A DNA stretch of 45,856 bases from the NCBI RefSeq assembly GCF_905480005.1, contig NZ_CAJQOO010000020.1, positions 1 through 45,856 on the forward strand. The letters are read 5' to 3'. Shown here piece after piece: positions 1-10,824 of this stretch (position 1 is its first letter; the number at the start of each line of letters is the position of its first letter). The DNA is from an uncultured Maricaulis sp. GTDB lineage: Bacteria; Pseudomonadota; Alphaproteobacteria; Caulobacterales; Maricaulaceae. A model generated the notes under the pieces. It ran no database searches, was not told the DNA's origin, and saw only the letters and a program-made list of their open reading frames with translations. The position numbers and the translations under genes were made by a program.

Positions 1-1068
1 CTCGATGCCGATATTCGGCGTCGGGCCGGGTATGCACCGGTCGGCAGCCGCGTCACTTGCATCCACTTCGGCGGCGGCTCGCCGGACATGCTGGAACCGG
101 CTGAGTTCGCGCACATCATGACCCGCTTGCGCGAGCAATTCACGATCACCAGCGATGCCGAGATAGCGGTCGAGCTCGACCCGCGCGGTGTCACGACGGA
201 GCTGTGCACGGCCATGGCCGACCATGGCGTGAACCGGGCCAGCCTCGGCGTCCAGGATCTGTCCAGCGAAGTCCAGCTTCTGATCAACCGGGTCCAGCCT
301 CGCGCCATGGTGGAGGCTGCCGCCGACAGACTGCGCGCTGCCGGGATCCGGGCCATCAATATGGATATGATGTATGGCCTGCCCGCGCAGTCCCGCGAAC
401 GCGTGATCGCCACTGCCACAGCGCTGGCCGAGATGGGGGCGGACCGTATTTCCGTCTTCGGTTACGCTCATGTGCCCTGGTTCAAGAAGCATCAGCGTGC
501 CATCCCGGACTCCCGCCTGCCCGGAGCGTCGGAACGCTTCGAGCAAATGCTGGCAGCCGCCGCGACCCTTGGCGATGCCGGATATGACGCGATCGGATTT
601 GACCATTACGCGCGCCCCGACGACCCGCTCGCTATCGCCGCCGCCAAAGGCACTTTGCGGCGCAACTTCCAGGGCTACACGACTGATTCCTGCGACCTCC
701 TCATCGGGCTCGGCGCCTCGGCCATCAGCGAGACGCCGCAGGGTTATGTCCAGACCATCGCCGATCCGGTGCGCTATGCAGAGGCGGTCATGTCAGGCGC
801 TGACATGCTGGCACGCGGGGTGGAACGATCGCCGACCGAATTCGCCACCGCAACGCGGCTTGCGGATCTGCTGTGCCGCTTCGAGACCGAGTTGGCCCCG
901 ACCGACAATGTGGACGCCCTCGCACCCCTCATCGCGGATGGACTCGCACAGATCGAATCGGAGCGCCTTGTCGTCACGGCGCTTGGCAGACCCTATGTGC
1001 GCAATATCGCCGCCCGTCTCGACCCGGCGCTCCGACTTGCCGAAAATCGCCACAGCACCGCAGTCTGA
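1..1068 (+). CDS. hemN: Oxygen-independent coproporphyrinogen III oxidase, 3' part (5' end outside window)
   Basis: This is a radical-SAM enzyme of haem synthesis that decarboxylates coproporphyrinogen III to protoporphyrinogen IX without oxygen. The frame is open from base 1, so the start lies to the left. About 355 codons are visible of a family length near 450. Visible HemN features are the SAM-contacting FGGGSPDML segment near the left edge, VELDPRG, NRASLGVQD, NMDMMYGLPAQS, the HemN-specific YAHVPWFKKHQ, and a C-terminal FDHYARPDD / RRNFQGYTT block. The CxxxCxxC iron-sulfur motif would be upstream of the window and cannot be checked. The YAHVPW block separates it from HemW-like paralogues. 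tamA follows 70 bp downstream on the same strand. Confidence 0.93.
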   Translation, partial: LDADIRRRAGYAPVGSRVTCIHFGGGSPDMLEPAEFAHIMTRLREQFTITSDAEIAVELDPRGVTTELCTAMADHGVNRASLGVQDLSSEVQLLINRVQPRAMVEAAADRLRAAGIRAINMDMMYGLPAQSRERVIATATALAEMGADRISVFGYAHVPWFKKHQRAIPDSRLPGASERFEQMLAAAATLGDAGYDAIGFDHYARPDDPLAIAAAKGTLRRNFQGYTTDSCDLLIGLGASAISETPQGYVQTIADPVRYAEAVMSGADMLARGVERSPTEFATATRLADLLCRFETELAPTDNVDALAPLIADGLAQIESERLVVTALGRPYVRNIAARLDPALRLAENRHSTAV

Positions 1069-1125
1069 CACCACAAAAGAGGGGACAGCTCGTGTCACGA
1101 GCCTTATAAAACGGGATTACGTTCC

Positions 1126-1132
1126 AAGGTGA
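1126..1132 (+). promoter_or_regulatory. Ribosome binding site that supports a TTG start for tamA
   Basis: AAGGTGA lies 6 nt before the TTG at 1139. No ATG or GTG in this frame gives a complete signal peptide with a comparable site, so this element decides the start. Confidence 0.6.
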
Positions 1133-1138
1133 CCCGGT

Positions 1139-2857
1139 TTGAAAGCCGCCCTCCTCCCAGCCCTCGTCCTTCTGACCTGTTCGGTGGCGCACGCCGAGCC
1201 GCTGGCTCATGTCCAGGGCGTCCGCGATGCGAACCTCCTGGCAGCCCTCGAGCTCGCCATCGGTGAGCGCGACACGGCGCCGGACACGCCCGAGACCAGC
1301 GCCATGCGCGATGCCCGGACCGCCGCGGACCGGGCACGTCGCCTGTTGCGCTCGCGCGGATATTACGCAGCCCGGGTGGATACTTTCGTCGATGATTCCG
1401 GCAGCGCCCGCCTGCGTGTCCTGCCGGGTCCGCAATTCACGATCGGCCAGCTTGATGCCCGGACCGGTGGCGATGGGGACGCCAGAACGCACGCGCTCGC
1501 GGCCATGAATCTGCCAAACGGAAGCCCATTGCTGGCCCAGAGCGTCATTGATGCCGAGGCACGCGGGCTTCGCGCGCTGCAGAATGAAGGCTGGCCGGAC
1601 GCGAGCCTGCTTGAGCGCGAAGTGATAATCGACCACGCCGGTTCCGACGGTTTGATCACCTTCCGGTTCGAGCCCGGCCCGTTCTCGCGCTACGGCGACA
1701 TCAGCCGCGAAACCGGTGGATGGAACCCGCAATTCATCGCTCGCATCTCACCACTCGAGCGCGGCGGAACCGCCTCACGCGAGGGCATGCTGGACTATCA
1801 GCGCCGACTCGACAGCCTGGCCAGCGTACGCTCGGCCCGGGTCACGCTCGGCACGCCGGTCGAGGGTCGCGATACGCGCAATGTCGAGGTCGAACTGACC
1901 GCCGCCGATCGCCATACTGTCGAAACCGGCTTGCGGTATTCGACCAGCGAAGGCGCCGGCGCGGATCTGCGCTGGATCCGGCGCAACGTCTTTGGCAGCG
2001 ATGAAACCCTGACCTTGTCGAGCACACTCGCGACGCTGAACCAGTCCGCGACTGCCCGCCTGGAACGCCCCCACTGGCGCCGTTATGCCCAGACGCTTTT
2101 CCTGCATTCCGGGCTCACCCGCGAAACCACCGATGCTTACGATCAGGATGAAATCGAAGCGGGAATCGAGATCACCCGCCGGTCCGGCGAACGCCGAGTC
2201 TACGGCGCGGGCCTGTCGCTCGACAGCTCGCGGATCACCGATGCCGTGGGCGAGCGTGATATCGTAACCGCCGCCCTCGATCTGAGTGGCGGATATGACA
2301 GCCGGAATGACGCGCTCGACCCGACGAGCGGCCTCAGGGCCAGTTTGCGCGTCACCCCTGCCATCACTTTCGGCGATGAGGACGGACGGTATGTCCGCGT
2401 GGAAGGCCGCGCCTCGGGCTATTACCAGTTGAACGACACGCTGGTAGCGGCTGTCCGCGCGCGGGTCGGCTCGATACTGGGCACATCCGTGACGACGCTT
2501 GCCGCCGATGACCGTTTTTATGCCGGTGGCGGAGGGTCAGCGCGCGGATTCGAGTATCAGTCGCTGAGCCCGGCCGGATCGGATGGCGAGCCCTTTGGCG
2601 GCCTGTCCGTTGTCGAACTGAGCACGGAATTGCGCTGGCGGGTGACGCCGGAATGGGGGGCAGTTGCCTTCATTGACAATGCCATCGCCTCCGACCTGAA
2701 CGCACCGGAATTCGGCGGCATGCGCAGTGCAATCGGGATTGGCGCCCGCTATTATTTCGACTTCGCGCCGGTCCGCATCGATCTCGCCACGCCGCTGGAT
2801 CGCCGCACCGGCGAGCCCGGCTTCCAGATCTATCTCAGCCTCGGGCAGGCCTTCTGA
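1139..2857 (+). CDS. tamA: TamA, Omp85-family outer membrane subunit of the translocation and assembly module
   Basis: This is an outer-membrane barrel that works with TamB in placing outer-membrane proteins or moving lipid between membranes. The 572-residue product begins with a signal peptide (MKAALLPALVLLTCSVAHA, cut before EPLA). POTRA-like repeats follow to about residue 250, then a C-terminal Omp85 barrel from about 260. The family signature appears as RFYAGGGGSARGFEYQSLSP near residues 458-477, matching the conserved RG(F/Y) lid motif. The protein ends in phenylalanine (LGQAF), as outer-membrane barrels usually do. The start is a TTG behind AAGGTGA. tamB begins 2 nt after the stop, a coupled pair typical of Tam systems. 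BamA is less likely: bamA lies with rseP/lpx genes, and this protein is shorter and sits next to tamB. Confidence 0.93.
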   Translation: MKAALLPALVLLTCSVAHAEPLAHVQGVRDANLLAALELAIGERDTAPDTPETSAMRDARTAADRARRLLRSRGYYAARVDTFVDDSGSARLRVLPGPQFTIGQLDARTGGDGDARTHALAAMNLPNGSPLLAQSVIDAEARGLRALQNEGWPDASLLEREVIIDHAGSDGLITFRFEPGPFSRYGDISRETGGWNPQFIARISPLERGGTASREGMLDYQRRLDSLASVRSARVTLGTPVEGRDTRNVEVELTAADRHTVETGLRYSTSEGAGADLRWIRRNVFGSDETLTLSSTLATLNQSATARLERPHWRRYAQTLFLHSGLTRETTDAYDQDEIEAGIEITRRSGERRVYGAGLSLDSSRITDAVGERDIVTAALDLSGGYDSRNDALDPTSGLRASLRVTPAITFGDEDGRYVRVEGRASGYYQLNDTLVAAVRARVGSILGTSVTTLAADDRFYAGGGGSARGFEYQSLSPAGSDGEPFGGLSVVELSTELRWRVTPEWGAVAFIDNAIASDLNAPEFGGMRSAIGIGARYYFDFAPVRIDLATPLDRRTGEPGFQIYLSLGQAF

Positions 2858-2859
2858 AC

Positions 2860-5800
2860 ATGGCGCTGCCCGCCCTCATACGCCGCATAGCGCCCCTCGC
2901 CGGGATGACGCTGCTCATCCTCGCCCTGATGGCGGTCGGGTTGCGCCTTGCGGCCGGGAATTCGCCGGGACGATGGCTGGCCCACAGTCAGCTCGATGGG
3001 CGCGACCTTCCCGGTCTCGGTCGCGTCAGCGTGTCCGGACTGAGCGGGGATCCGCTCGCGCGCCTGCATATCAACACGCTGACCCTGCATGATGATGAGG
3101 GCATCTGGCTGACAGCTGAAGACATAACGCTGGACTGGCAGGCCCGCAGTCTGATCTCACGGCCGATCCGGATCAATGAATTGACCGTTGCGCAGGTCTC
3201 GGTGGATCGCCGCCCGGTTCTGGCGCCGTCGGAATCAGACACCCCGTCCGGCGCAGGCGCAGACATCCCCACTCTACCGGCAATCGATCTCGGCGCCCTG
3301 ACCCTGTCCCGCCTGATCCTGGTCGAGGGTCTCGCCGGACCAGCGACCGAGTTGTCGCTCCACGTCTCAGCACGCCTGCGGCCGGAGACCAGCCGGATCA
3401 CGCTCGACGCAAACAGACTTGATGCACCCGGCGACCGACTGGGCGCCGAGTTCATGCTGTCGGCCGACCAGGTCTCCGGAACACTGAGTGCCACGGGCGA
3501 GGCCGACGGGACGCTGGCCGCGCTCTTGCGCATGTCAGGCCGCCCCGTTCGACTGGACGGACATGTTGAGGGCGATGCCGATGCCGGACGCGGCTCGATC
3601 GAATTGCTGGCGGACGACGAAATCTGGGCACAGGCTGATCTCGCCTGGGATACGGCCGGTTGGACCACGAACTCGCAGGTCCAACTCGCCAATTGGGGTC
3701 TGGTTCCCGATCCGCTTGCTGCAGAAATCGAGACGGTCACGGCAATGACATCAGGCCGCCGCGCAGACAGCCTCACAATCGATACAGTTACGCTTGAAAG
3801 CCGCGGCAGCCGCGTCACCCTGCGCGAGGTCACCGCTCCGGAAATTCTCGCCAGCTACACAATCAGCCCCGCTGCCCTCGAGCGGGTGACCGCGGGTCAA
3901 GTCACAGCGGACTCTTTGACGGGACAAGCTGTCATCCATCGCGGAGAAGCCCCCGGCATCGTTCTCACACCCGAGCTTCAGGGTCTCGCCTTCGACCCGC
4001 TCGGCGCGGAGCAGCTCAGTGGGCGGGTTGAGATCAGCCTCCCGGGCGGCAACCCTCAGCTGGATATAGACATCGAGATCGCCGGACTGACGACCGGCCA
4101 GGCGGATGCGGACCGCCTGCTCGGCGAGACCCTTCGGATCAACGGACGCCTGCTTGATCGCGGTCGCGAAACCGGATGGCAGGCCCAGCCCGGCTTCTCG
4201 CTGAGCGCGCCTTTCCTCACGCTCACCGCAGACGGCCAACTGCCGCCCGGCGAGAGCTGGCCGATCGGCGCGGCGCAGATCGCGGTGACAGAGACACGGC
4301 AATTGCACGACATGCTGGCCGGCCCGGCCGCGGCGCGCCTCACATTCACCGCGAACCGGAGGCTGACCGCCGAAATCGACGCCGGCGCCATCACCTGGCC
4401 GGATAGCGCACAGGGCCTTCTCGACGGTTTGCAAGCAGAGTTCGACCTGTCGGGAGACGAGGATGGGTGGACAGTTTCACGCTTCAATGCCCGCAGCCCG
4501 GCGATCGACCTCACCCTGACCGGCGATGCTCGCGACGCACAGGACTGGCAGGTTGGCGGCGACCTTGCCCTGGTCGGCGCACTTCCCGTTTCGGCCACCG
4601 AGATCGAGGGCGGCCTTGCCACGGCCTTCCGCCTGGTCCGAGACCCCGAAGCGCTTCGCATCCGGGCGGTGACCACCGCCCGCCGTTTGCAGGCAGGACC
4701 GCTGGATCTGCGCGCGCCCCGCCTCGGCGTCCGCGGCCAGCTGGGCGAACGTTCCGAACCGACACGCCTGGAATGGGTGTTCTCCGCAGAAGACCAGGCC
4801 GGAACAGCCCTGACAATGAACGGGCAAGTGGAGGCCATGGCAGAACGGTTGGCGCTGACCCTGGCCAGCGGTCAATTCGGGGATGCCCGGTTTGACGGAT
4901 CCGCCGGCATCGAGAATGACGACCTGGTGGTTACCCTCAATGCCGTGCGGGACGAGCTGATGGCGCTCAATGCCAGCTATGCGGGTCGGATGGATGACCT
5001 GCTGGCGGGCCGGGTTGATGCCGAACTGACCCTGGAGTCCCAGCGGCTTGGCGCGGCTGACCTCAATGCCGCCAGCCTGACCCTCTCAGGTCCGCTGTCC
5101 GGCATGGCACTTGCGGCCAGCGCCGATGGCCGCATGCGTTCGAATGTCGATCTCAGCGCCACCGGGACTGCCGCAGTGGATGCGAACGGACTCTCCATCA
5201 GCCTCTCCCCGTCCGGCAAGTGGGCCGCCCATAACTGGACGACGCTCGAACCCATTCGCTTTGCCACCGGCGCCGATGGTGTCATTGCATTCGCGTCTTT
5301 CACACTGGGCGGCGGACGTCTCGATCTCGATCTGCAGACGGCCGGCATCAACCCGATTGCGAGCCTCACCATCGACAGCCTGCCTGTCAGTGTGCTGTCC
5401 GACATCGCCGCCATGCCGGCCACCCAGGGCATGCTCTCCGGCGCCGCGGATCTGCGCCAACGCGACGGAGTCTGGCGCGGGTCGGCGCAATTGGTAGCGA
5501 GCGATCTGCTCGCGGGGGATTTGCCGGACATGCCCGCGATGAACATGGTCTTGACCGCATCGCTACAGGACGAAGCCAGCGCCAGCCTTCGCCTGACCGG
5601 CGGAGGCCTGGAGGCCGGCGGGGACCTCAATCGCGCCGGTCCGACCCTCAACATTGCCAGGCCGCAGGGCGAAGCGGATGCTCCCCTGTCCGGCCAGATC
5701 ACTGCCAATGGGGAGTTGATTGCCCTGGCGGCACTGCTTCTGCCGTCGGATATCCTGATGGAGAGCGGCCGCATCGACAGCGACTTCGTCGTCTCCGGCA

Positions 5801-6945
5801 CCGTCGGCGAGCCGCGGCTGAACGGCACCGCGTCGCTGCGGGACGGCCAGATCAATGCCACCACGGCCGGCAGCCTGATCACCGCGGTCGAGCTGGATCT
5901 CATCCTTACCGAGAACAGCGCCGAGCTCACCCGCTTTTCAGCCTCCGACAATCGCGAGGGCCGGCTTTCGGGCAGCGGGCGCCTGGTACTGGACACGCAA
6001 GGAGAGGCGCGTGGAGACGGTCTTTTCACCTTCGATCGCTTCGTGGCCGTCCGACGTCCGGAGCTGACCTTGCAGGCCAGCGGAGACCTCACCCTGACAC
6101 TCGACGAAGCAGGCCTGCTCGTCAGCGGCGAAAGCCGGATCGACCAACTCCGCACCCAGCCGACACTCAATGGTGCCGGCTCCATACCGCAATTGCATGT
6201 GGTCGAGATCAATCTGCCCAAGGACAGGCGCGTCGCGAGCGAAACACGCCTCCCGATCCGACTTGATTACCGGGTCCGGGCAGAGAACGGACTCTATGTC
6301 TCCTCGCGCGCCTTTTCATCTGAATGGGGTGTTGATCTGCATGTCACCGGCCCGGAGTCCAAACCGTCGCTGAACGGCACGGCCAATCTGGTTGGCGGAA
6401 CAGCCTTTGTCTTCAATCGCCGTTTCAGTCTTGCCAGCGGGGTGGTCACCTTCGACGGCGCGCCGAGCGATGCCCGGGTCGACCTGACCGCCGTGCACAG
6501 CCGCACCGGTTTCCGCGCCTCGGCCCAGGTTGAGGGTTCGGTGCAGGCGCCGACCATTACCCTGTCCAGTGACCCGGCCCTGCCCGAAGACGAGATCCTC
6601 GCCCGCCTCCTCTTCGATCAGTCGGTCAGTGAACTGGGCGCCTTCGAGGCCGCTCAGCTGGCCGCGCAACTGTCCGGCCAGAACCTGCTCGACATCGTCG
6701 GGCAATTGCGAGACCTGGCCGGTATTGACCGCCTTGACATCTCAACCAATGAAGACGGCAATCTCTCGGTCGTGGGCGGACGGCGCTTCGGTGACAATGT
6801 CTATGTCGAGGTCGGCAGCAATGGGGCCGCCGCGATCAATGAGGCGCTCATTGAGTGGTCGTTGACGGCCGATTTGTCTGTCCTGTCCCGCGTGTCGGCC
6901 GATACCGACGCCTCTGTCGCCATCCGCTGGCGTCGCGATTATTGA
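2860..6945 (+). CDS. tamB: TamB, inner-membrane-anchored translocation and assembly module protein
   Basis: This is a large AsmA/DUF490-type periplasmic protein of 1361 residues, within the family's 1200-1500 range. One N-terminal membrane anchor (about residues 11-30, rich in L/A/V) is followed by a long beta-rich repeat region with alternating T/L/D segments. This is the pattern expected of the TamB beta-taco groove. The C-terminal TamB domain (roughly residues 980-1361) holds the conserved DEILARLLFDQSVSELGAFE block near residue 1245 and a glycine-rich end. It probably spans the periplasm and contacts TamA. The start ATG is 2 nt past the tamA stop, so translation is probably coupled. The gene is intact, with no sign of transfer. 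Confidence 0.93.
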   Translation: MALPALIRRIAPLAGMTLLILALMAVGLRLAAGNSPGRWLAHSQLDGRDLPGLGRVSVSGLSGDPLARLHINTLTLHDDEGIWLTAEDITLDWQARSLISRPIRINELTVAQVSVDRRPVLAPSESDTPSGAGADIPTLPAIDLGALTLSRLILVEGLAGPATELSLHVSARLRPETSRITLDANRLDAPGDRLGAEFMLSADQVSGTLSATGEADGTLAALLRMSGRPVRLDGHVEGDADAGRGSIELLADDEIWAQADLAWDTAGWTTNSQVQLANWGLVPDPLAAEIETVTAMTSGRRADSLTIDTVTLESRGSRVTLREVTAPEILASYTISPAALERVTAGQVTADSLTGQAVIHRGEAPGIVLTPELQGLAFDPLGAEQLSGRVEISLPGGNPQLDIDIEIAGLTTGQADADRLLGETLRINGRLLDRGRETGWQAQPGFSLSAPFLTLTADGQLPPGESWPIGAAQIAVTETRQLHDMLAGPAAARLTFTANRRLTAEIDAGAITWPDSAQGLLDGLQAEFDLSGDEDGWTVSRFNARSPAIDLTLTGDARDAQDWQVGGDLALVGALPVSATEIEGGLATAFRLVRDPEALRIRAVTTARRLQAGPLDLRAPRLGVRGQLGERSEPTRLEWVFSAEDQAGTALTMNGQVEAMAERLALTLASGQFGDARFDGSAGIENDDLVVTLNAVRDELMALNASYAGRMDDLLAGRVDAELTLESQRLGAADLNAASLTLSGPLSGMALAASADGRMRSNVDLSATGTAAVDANGLSISLSPSGKWAAHNWTTLEPIRFATGADGVIAFASFTLGGGRLDLDLQTAGINPIASLTIDSLPVSVLSDIAAMPATQGMLSGAADLRQRDGVWRGSAQLVASDLLAGDLPDMPAMNMVLTASLQDEASASLRLTGGGLEAGGDLNRAGPTLNIARPQGEADAPLSGQITANGELIALAALLLPSDILMESGRIDSDFVVSGTVGEPRLNGTASLRDGQINATTAGSLITAVELDLILTENSAELTRFSASDNREGRLSGSGRLVLDTQGEARGDGLFTFDRFVAVRRPELTLQASGDLTLTLDEAGLLVSGESRIDQLRTQPTLNGAGSIPQLHVVEINLPKDRRVASETRLPIRLDYRVRAENGLYVSSRAFSSEWGVDLHVTGPESKPSLNGTANLVGGTAFVFNRRFSLASGVVTFDGAPSDARVDLTAVHSRTGFRASAQVEGSVQAPTITLSSDPALPEDEILARLLFDQSVSELGAFEAAQLAAQLSGQNLLDIVGQLRDLAGIDRLDISTNEDGNLSVVGGRRFGDNVYVEVGSNGAAAINEALIEWSLTADLSVLSRVSADTDASVAIRWRRDY

Positions 6946-7041
6946 GGCCTCGCACGCACTTGCCTCGCGCAGTCACGCGGAGTACGGCTTGAGACAGCCC
7001 GGCGGACCAATGACCGCTGCTCCCACCGGAAAGACGCTCGC

Positions 7042-8010
7042 ATGAAGACTTTCTTGCTGTCGCTCATCAAGCCGAATGGCGCCTGGGCCGGTATCTTGCT
7101 GTTCATTACCCTGGTCGCGATCGTTTATGCCAGCACGACAGGGCATCTCGACATCGTGCGCGAATATCTCGGAGCGCCCATGCTGACCTTCTCGGTCGGC
7201 AGCCTCTCGATCAACGCCTATGATGCGTTGCGCGGGATGCTGGTGCTTGCCCTGGTCTTCTGGACCACCGCCATCATCTCGGCTCTGGTGGAAGGTCGGT
7301 TGAACAAGTTGGCGCGAATGCGAACAACGACGCGCATCCTGATCACCAAAGTCTTTCAGATCGCGCTCTACGTCATAGCCTTCCTGGTGACGATGGACCT
7401 GATCGGCCTGGACCTGACCTCCCTGACCATCTTCTCCGGCGCGCTCGGGATCGGACTCGGATTTGGTCTGCAGAAGATCGCCTCGAACTTCATTTCCGGC
7501 CTGATCCTTCTGCTGGAACGGTCAGTGGAGCAGGACGATCTGATCGAATTGCCCGATGGCGTAACAGGCTTCGTTCGCAAATCGAGCGCGCGCTACACGC
7601 TGATCGAGACCGTCGATGGCAAGGAAATCCTGGTTCCCAACGAGGACCTGATCACCAATCGCGTCACCAATTGGACGCTGACCAATACGCGCGGCCGGAT
7701 CGAAGTCGCTATCGGCGTATCCTACGGGGCCGACCTGGAGCAGGCCCAGACCTTGATCCTCGAAGCCGCGCGCGAACATCCGTCCACGATTGATGACCCG
7801 GCGCCACAATGCTTCCTGCGCAATTTTGGCGACAGCTCGGTCGATTTCATCCTCCTGTTCTGGATCGAAGATGTCGTGAAAGGGCGCTGGGCGCCTCAGA
7901 GCGAGGTCATGTTCACGATCTGGCGCAAATTCCGTGATGCCGGAATTGAAATTCCATTCCCGCAGCGCGATGTGCACCTCAAGTCATCGCCATCTCCAAC
8001 GAAGGCGTGA
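7042..8010 (+). CDS. MscS-family mechanosensitive ion channel
   Basis: This 322-residue inner-membrane channel of the small-conductance mechanosensitive family would release solutes on osmotic downshock. Hydrophobic segments lie near residues 15-33, 66-86 and 104-125. The pore-lining helix follows (about 130-160), with the Gly/Ala-rich FSGALGIGLGFGLQKIASNF, then the beta domain entry LERSVEQDDLIEL and VPNEDLITNRVTNWT. These are diagnostic for MscS. It lacks the long N-terminal extension of MscK-type proteins, though it has an extra N-terminal helix compared with minimal MscS. It stands 96 bp after tamB. zntB starts 1 nt after its stop, so the two are probably co-transcribed. Gating or ion selectivity cannot be read from sequence. 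Confidence 0.9.
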   Translation: MKTFLLSLIKPNGAWAGILLFITLVAIVYASTTGHLDIVREYLGAPMLTFSVGSLSINAYDALRGMLVLALVFWTTAIISALVEGRLNKLARMRTTTRILITKVFQIALYVIAFLVTMDLIGLDLTSLTIFSGALGIGLGFGLQKIASNFISGLILLLERSVEQDDLIELPDGVTGFVRKSSARYTLIETVDGKEILVPNEDLITNRVTNWTLTNTRGRIEVAIGVSYGADLEQAQTLILEAAREHPSTIDDPAPQCFLRNFGDSSVDFILLFWIEDVVKGRWAPQSEVMFTIWRKFRDAGIEIPFPQRDVHLKSSPSPTKA

Positions 8011-8011
8011 G

Positions 8012-8989
8012 ATGACGGATAGCACCGAAATTCTCTACGCCGCCTCGATTGCTGGCGATGGCAGTGCTCGTCGACTGAGCGGCGAAGCGGTCGCTCACGC
8101 AATTCAGGACGAAACCCTCGCCTGGGTCCATCTGGATGCCAGCCATGACAGGTCACGGGAATGGATCGAGCGCGAACTCCACTATCTCGACCCGCTGATC
8201 ATTGATGCCCTGCTGGCCGAAGAGACGCGCCCGCGCCTGCTCGAGTTCGAGCAGGGGGCCATGATGATCCTGCGCGGGGTCAATCTGAATGCCGATGCCC
8301 AGCCGGAAGACATGGTCTCGATCCGGCTTTGGGTCGACCCTCATCGCATCATCTCCGTACAACGACGCCCCCTCAAGGCGGTGAAGGATATCCAGGACCG
8401 GCTCGCCTCCGGCAATGGCCCGAAGGATTCCGGCGAGTTCGTCGGTCTTCTCTCGGCCCGCCTGTTCGAGCGCATGGAGCCTGTGATGACCGAGCTGCAT
8501 GAGCGTCTCGACGCGGTCGAGGAAAGCGTGATGGAAGACCCGTCCAACTCTGAACGACAGGCCATCACGGCACTGCGCAAGCAGGCCATCATCTTCCGTC
8601 GTTATTTCGCACCCCAGCGCGATGTCATCGCCTACCTTCGAACAACGGAGCTCGCCTGGCTGTCCACGGCCCACCGGCGGCGGCTGCAGGAAAACCTGGA
8701 TCGCATCACCCGCTATCTGGAAGATCTCGACGCCATTCGGGAAAGGGCCCAAATCGTCAAGGATGAGCTGTCCAATGCGCTGGCCGACCGGATGAACAAG
8801 AATCTGTACGTCCTGTCGCTGATCGCGGCGATTTTCCTGCCGCTCGGCTTCCTGACCGGCCTATTGGGGATCAATGTCGGCGGCATACCCGGGGCTGACC
8901 TGCCCAGCGCTTTCTGGATATTCCTCGCCATCCTGACCGCGATAAGCGCAGTCCAGATCTGGGTGTTCCGCCTGTTGAAATGGCTTTGA
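8012..8989 (+). CDS. zntB: ZntB/CorA-type divalent metal transporter
   Basis: This 325-residue member of the CorA superfamily is closest in style to zinc transporter ZntB. It has a long acidic/helical cytoplasmic funnel (residues 1-255), then two C-terminal membrane helices. The pore signature is carried in GFLTGLLGINVGGIPG, whose GIN triplet stands in place of the CorA GMN and is usual for ZntB. The end is a short basic tail (RLLKWL). The ATG at 8012 is chosen because GAAGGCG precedes it and it begins 1 nt after the mscS stop. The upstream in-frame start at 7934 would overlap mscS by 77 bp. Transport direction and metal (Zn, possibly other divalent ions) are family inference. Confidence 0.88.
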   Translation: MTDSTEILYAASIAGDGSARRLSGEAVAHAIQDETLAWVHLDASHDRSREWIERELHYLDPLIIDALLAEETRPRLLEFEQGAMMILRGVNLNADAQPEDMVSIRLWVDPHRIISVQRRPLKAVKDIQDRLASGNGPKDSGEFVGLLSARLFERMEPVMTELHERLDAVEESVMEDPSNSERQAITALRKQAIIFRRYFAPQRDVIAYLRTTELAWLSTAHRRRLQENLDRITRYLEDLDAIRERAQIVKDELSNALADRMNKNLYVLSLIAAIFLPLGFLTGLLGINVGGIPGADLPSAFWIFLAILTAISAVQIWVFRLLKWL

Positions 8990-9150
8990 ACCAGGCGCTG
9001 GCCCCACGGTCACGGCGACCGGATCACCGCGCCAATAGTCCGCGCCCGGGCTGCCGGCCGGACCGATGGTCGACCTGACCGGAACACCGTCCCGCTGAAC
9101 GGCGCCAAACGCGTGACCGAAAGCCTGGTCAGGCCTTCGCTCCTCCACCT

Positions 9151-9181
9151 CCCGCCGCCTCGATCATGCCGACGCGGCGGG
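9151..9181. terminator. Weak candidate hairpin between convergent zntB and BCCT genes
   Basis: CCCGCCGC (9151-9158) pairs with GCGGCGGG (9174-9181), with an inner TCG/CGA pair around a 7-nt loop. It lies between the convergent stops at 8989 and 9203. No clear T-run follows on either strand, so it may be only a GC-rich stem. Confidence 0.35.
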
Positions 9182-9202
9182 TCAAATGTCCGGCAACCGG
9201 CC

Positions 9203-10816
<1,614 letters not shown>

Positions 10817-10824
10817 GGTCTTCC

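Noticed and set aside
7934-8011. Longer start for zntB
   Set aside because: Would overlap mscS by 77 bp. The ATG at 8012 has a ribosome site and the normal family N-terminus.
8861-9148. 95-codon minus-strand open frame entering the zntB-BCCT gap
   Set aside because: Looked slightly protein-like, but it overlaps zntB, has no ribosome site and no recognised family.
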